NCBI GenBank assembly: GCA_003158835.1
Contig: PMLI01000248.1
Coordinates: 9,866-15,726 of the forward strand
Reading direction: 5' to 3'
Source of the DNA: Acidimicrobiaceae bacterium
GTDB taxonomy: Bacteria > Actinomycetota > Acidimicrobiia > Acidimicrobiales > Palsa-688
Length of the DNA: 5,861 nucleotides
Each line of letters starts with the position of its first letter. Positions within the stretch are counted from its first letter, which is position 1. The position numbers and the translations under genes are program-made. This document shows positions 5,856 to 5,861 of the stretch, in pieces. The notes under the pieces are model-generated. The model was not told the origin of the DNA. It made no database searches and saw nothing but the letters and a program-made list of their open reading frames with translations.

Positions 5856-5861
5856 CAGATC

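Overview
The window is high-GC DNA (by eye about two thirds G+C) with tightly packed genes, GTG starts and few clear Shine-Dalgarno sequences. It reads as a chromosomal piece of an actinobacterium; the protein styles (IolE-like isomerase, 'PEDYFDERVAERYD' methyltransferase, actinobacterial-type UspA) fit Actinomycetota, possibly an Acidimicrobiia-like soil or aquatic lineage. The lineage is inference. All six genes run on the + strand. I see no tRNA, rRNA, CRISPR array, insertion sequence or phage gene.

Left part (1-1180): the 3' end of a TIM-barrel sugar isomerase/epimerase of the inosose-dehydratase type, a 188-base gap without a convincing gene, then a complete class I SAM-dependent methyltransferase. 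A short GC-rich hairpin just after the methyltransferase stop may end that transcript.

Central part (1219-5275): the core of the window, a compact four-gene cluster for oxyanion (molybdate/tungstate) uptake. The order is a secreted binding protein with the WtpA/ModA-type motif GRTDPNADPQG, a ModB-type permease, a ModC-type ATPase with a C-terminal TOBE-like region, and a one-component regulator. The regulator joins an XRE-type helix-turn-helix to a cytoplasmic molybdate-binding-protein-like (COG1910/PBP_like) sensor domain. Junctions are overlapping or a few bases apart (modB/modC share GTGA; modC to regulator 5 bases), so the four are probably co-transcribed and translationally coupled. The likely logic is import by ABC, with intracellular oxyanion read by the regulator, which adjusts the same operon. 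The upstream region has a -10-like TACACT ending 7 bases before the modA ATG, suggesting a leaderless mRNA, overlapped by an inverted repeat TAAC-N4-GTTA that is a candidate operator.

Right part (5276-5861): a 142-base intergenic region with small palindromes and a plausible sigma-70-type promoter, then a single-domain universal stress protein with an ATP-binding motif. It is probably a separate transcription unit.

No wholly new system is evident. The points most worth a second look are the self-contained transporter/sensor cassette, its leaderless promoter-operator, the binding protein's lack of a lipobox, and altered residues in the expected oxyanion-binding loops.
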